From NCBI RefSeq assembly GCF_003670115.1, contig NZ_QQTY01000001.1:620001-684000 (forward strand): a stretch of 64,000 nucleotides of DNA. The letters run 5' to 3'. The stretch comes from Natronorubrum halophilum. GTDB taxonomy: Archaea; Halobacteriota; Halobacteria; Halobacteriales; Natrialbaceae. Numbering within the stretch: the first letter of the stretch is position 1; each line of letters opens with the position of its first letter. Below are positions 62,044 to 64,000 of the stretch, one piece after another. Below the pieces are notes generated by a model. It was not told the DNA's origin and did no database searches. It was given only the letters and a program-made list of their open reading frames with translations. The translations under genes were made by a program, and so were the position numbers.

Positions 62044-63255
62044 TCAGGCGAGCACGTCGACTTCGTACCCCGAATCCCGGAGATCCGAGAGGAAGGCATC
62101 GACGTGATCGGGACCGCGCATCTCGAGTTCGATTTCGACTTCCGTATCGCTCATCTCGACGTCGCGGGAGGTCCGATCGTGGTGGATCGCGTAGATGTTC
62201 GCCTGATGGACGGTAAAGATATCCAGCAGGTCCTCGAGCGCGCCCGGGCGATCCTTCAACACCGTCCTGATCTTCAGATAGCGACCGGTCTCGACGAGTC
62301 CGCGGACGATGATGTTGGTCAGCGTGTTGAGATCGATGTTACCGCCACAGAGTGCGGGGACGATGACCTCGTCGTCGTCGTACTCGAACGCCTCGAAGAG
62401 CACCGCGGCGAGCGGTACCGCACCCGCACCTTCGACGAGGGTCTTCGAGCGCTCGAGGAGGTAGACCAGTGCGACCGCGATCTCCGGATCGGAGACGGTG
62501 ACGACCTCGTCGACGTACTTTTGAATGTAGGGGAACGTTCGCTCGCCGACGCTCCGGGTCGCGATCCCATCGGCGATGGTGTCGACGCCGTCGAGCGAGA
62601 TTCGCTCGCCTTTCTCGAGCGACCGTGCCGCGCTCGAGGCTCCGTCTGCCTGGACGCCGATAACGCGCGTCTCGGGTTTTTGCTCCTTGATCGCGGTCGC
62701 GATACCGCTGATGAGGCCGCCGCCGCCGATCGGGACGACGACGGTCTCGACGTCGGGACAGTCCTCGAGAATCTCGAGGCCGATCGTCCCCTGGCCGGCC
62801 ATGATGTCCTCGTCGTCGAAGGCGTGGACGTACGTCCGGCCCTCCTCGCGTTCGATTTCGTGCGCCCGTTCGGCGGCTTCGTTGTAGTCTCGACCCGAGA
62901 GGACGACCTCGGCACCGTAGTTTCTCGTCGCCTTGACCTTCGAGATCGGCGCGTGTTTTGGCATAACGATCTTCGAATCGACGCCCGAGCGAGTCGCCGC
63001 GAGCGCGACGCCCTGGGCGTGATTGCCGGCGCTCGCGGTGACGACACCGACGTCTTTCTGCGATTCGGAGAGCGTCGCGATACGGTTCGTCGCTCCGCGA
63101 ATCTTGAACGCACCCGTCCGCTGGAAGTTCTCCAGTTTCAGGCGCACGTCGGCCCCGGTCATCGACGAGTAGGTGTGCGAGCGTTCGAGCGGCGTATGCC
63201 TGGACGTTTCTCGCACCCGCTCGCGCGCCTCGAGAATATCGGAAAGTTCGAGCAT
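62044..63255 (-). CDS. ilvA: Threonine ammonia-lyase (threonine dehydratase)
   Basis: A 403-residue fold-type II PLP enzyme. The Schiff-base lysine is Lys51 in RTGAFKIRGA, SAGNHAQGVA binds PLP substrate phosphate region, and VVPIGGGGLISG is the Gly-rich phosphate loop. Residues about 325-403 form one ACT-like regulatory domain (YLKIRTVLKDRPGALEDLLD). It deaminates threonine to 2-oxobutyrate, the first step to isoleucine, or serves catabolism; with one ACT domain it is shorter than bacterial biosynthetic IlvA. RidA lies nearby to clear its reactive intermediate. The start at 63255 begins MLELSDILEARERV; the upstream leader is structured. Confidence 0.94.
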   Translation of the reverse strand: MLELSDILEARERVRETSRHTPLERSHTYSSMTGADVRLKLENFQRTGAFKIRGATNRIATLSESQKDVGVVTASAGNHAQGVALAATRSGVDSKIVMPKHAPISKVKATRNYGAEVVLSGRDYNEAAERAHEIEREEGRTYVHAFDDEDIMAGQGTIGLEILEDCPDVETVVVPIGGGGLISGIATAIKEQKPETRVIGVQADGASSAARSLEKGERISLDGVDTIADGIATRSVGERTFPYIQKYVDEVVTVSDPEIAVALVYLLERSKTLVEGAGAVPLAAVLFEAFEYDDDEVIVPALCGGNIDLNTLTNIIVRGLVETGRYLKIRTVLKDRPGALEDLLDIFTVHQANIYAIHHDRTSRDVEMSDTEVEIELEMRGPDHVDAFLSDLRDSGYEVDVLA

Positions 63256-63430
63256 ACGCTCGACTACTCGGCAGGTATTGTAAGACTGTCGGGGACCCGT
63301 GGGCGCGTCGTTCCGGCCCTCAACTGGTCCCCGACAAGAATGTGCTGCCACGGTGGCAACACGACAGGGAATACAGGGAATGCACGGCGTGTGACGTGCG
63401 AGTGTAGAACAGCACGCAGGGCATATAAAT
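63256..63430 (-). promoter_or_regulatory. Structured leader and promoter of ilvA
   Basis: A TTTATA box (63424-63429, minus strand) predicts transcription start near 63400, which leaves about 145 bases of leader before the ilvA ATG. The leader holds an 11-base perfect inverted repeat, TGTCGGGGACC at 63287-63297 with its complement at 63326-63336 (28-base loop), and a short palindrome TGCCACGGTGGCA at 63346-63358. Most genes here have leaders under 20 bases, so this could be regulatory. Confidence 0.45.
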
Positions 63431-63508
63431 CTCATGCCCCCGCAGTGAAAGTGAAATCGCAGTACGGGAGCCGGATGACGGTGCTGTCTGACGGTCGTCT
63501 GCCGACCG

Positions 63509-63916
63509 TCATTCGTGAGGTAGTACCACGGTCTCAGCTCGCAGAAGATAGGTCTGGAGCGAGTCGCGAAACGACCGTCCCGCCGGCCACGGTGCGTCGG
63601 TATCGACACCGAGTCGCTCCGGGTCACCGACGTAGATCCAGACCGACCGCCCGTCGGCCCGAGGTACCGAAACTCGAGCGTACAACCCGCGGTCGACGCC
63701 CTCGTACCGATCGAGGCGCTCGAGTGCCGGTTCATCGACCGCGAGCAGCCGTCCCTCGACACTCCCACCCGGCACGAGCGTCGGATACCGGCCGTCGACG
63801 CGGTGAAGCCCCTCGAGGGTGGCTCGGCCGACGAACTCGTACTCGCCGGAGCACTCCTCGAGGAGCGCGGCGGCCTGCTTCGGGTCGGTCAACGTCCCGT
63901 AGACGAAGACGAGCAT
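63509..63916 (-). CDS. Gamma-glutamylcyclotransferase-like (AIG2/GGCT) protein
   Basis: A 135-residue protein of the AIG2/GGCT fold. MLVFVYGTLTDPKQAAALLEE is the family opening with the substrate-binding YGTL; VEGRLLAVDEPALERLDRYEGVDRGLY supplies the catalytic Glu region and the DRYEG motif. Members act on gamma-glutamyl compounds or amine-linked products. Haloarchaea make gamma-glutamylcysteine as their main thiol, so a role in its turnover is conceivable but unproven. The ATG at 63916 fits the family start. The last 84 bases of the window after it hold nothing recognised. Confidence 0.85.
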   Translation of the reverse strand: MLVFVYGTLTDPKQAAALLEECSGEYEFVGRATLEGLHRVDGRYPTLVPGGSVEGRLLAVDEPALERLDRYEGVDRGLYARVSVPRADGRSVWIYVGDPERLGVDTDAPWPAGRSFRDSLQTYLLRAETVVLPHE

Positions 63917-64000
63917 ACGCGCCGTTCGGACGCCAGGGACTTCCTCGTACTGCTTCGAGTCATCTCGCGACAAATCGACACGACGGGGATGTTCGAGTGA

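Overview
The window comes from an extremely halophilic archaeon (class Halobacteria, most likely a Natrialbales-type genome). Signs are the high GC content, strongly acidic proteins, many leaderless genes with a TATA box about 26 bases before the start codon, a cdrL-cdrS-ftsZ2-ncsA cell-division locus, haloarchaeal domains (HalOD1, DUF7344-type), a group II chaperonin and archaeal aIF2-beta. I see no phage, insertion sequence or CRISPR array; the gene content is chromosomal.

Layout. 1-3.3 kb: a minus-strand cobalamin nucleotide-loop operon (cbiB, cobS, cobY, cobT cut by the window edge) behind a HAD hydrolase. 3.5-6.4 kb: aIF2-beta, small haloarchaeal proteins, a HalOD1 protein and tRNA-Tyr. 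6.5-10.1 kb: the cdrL/cdrS/ftsZ2 division locus, with repeated operator-like heptamers upstream of cdrS, a seven-copy 21-bp tandem repeat after ftsZ2, and ncsA. 10.3-16.1 kb: mixed genes including a two-gene ABC exporter and a methyltransferase, then a hairpin-rich stretch. 16.8-17.7 kb: endonuclease IV.

17.8-27.0 kb is an accessory catabolic island: an Lrp regulator, a class III aminotransferase, two M20 amidohydrolases, an SDR, an aldehyde dehydrogenase and a sodium:solute symporter with a small membrane partner. Together they would take up an N-blocked amine or amino acid, hydrolyse it, transaminate it and oxidise the aldehyde; the substrate is not identifiable. A decayed gene, possibly an aldehyde dehydrogenase, lies next to an AT-rich promoter zone there. 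27.2-38.6 kb: YchF, a DUF7344-like regulator, CstA, an ArsA-type ATPase with a small co-transcribed partner, a large Tat-exported protein and a CobW-family metallochaperone.

38.8-50.8 kb: a membrane spermidine-synthase-like protein, an SDR, a bacterial-type prolyl-tRNA synthetase homologue without the editing insertion, UspA, an orphan 2-oxoacid dehydrogenase E1-alpha, an R2-like ligand-binding oxidase (R2lox) with its Val-Tyr crosslink residues, an AMACR-like CoA enzyme, a CBS protein, a gamma-carbonic-anhydrase-like protein and a coiled-coil/HhH protein. 50.9-64 kb: glnA divergent from an Lrp regulator, an ABC exporter broken by one in-frame amber codon, a dispersed palindromic repeat, the thermosome, a SRAP-domain protein, tRNA-Ser, RidA, cytochrome bd (cydAB), threonine ammonia-lyase with a structured leader, and a gamma-glutamylcyclotransferase-like protein.

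The points most worth following are the INS-less bacterial ProRS homologue, the archaeal R2lox, the CdrS operator array, the amber-interrupted transporter, the repeat family and the catabolic island. I found no clear candidate for a wholly new defence or mobile system.
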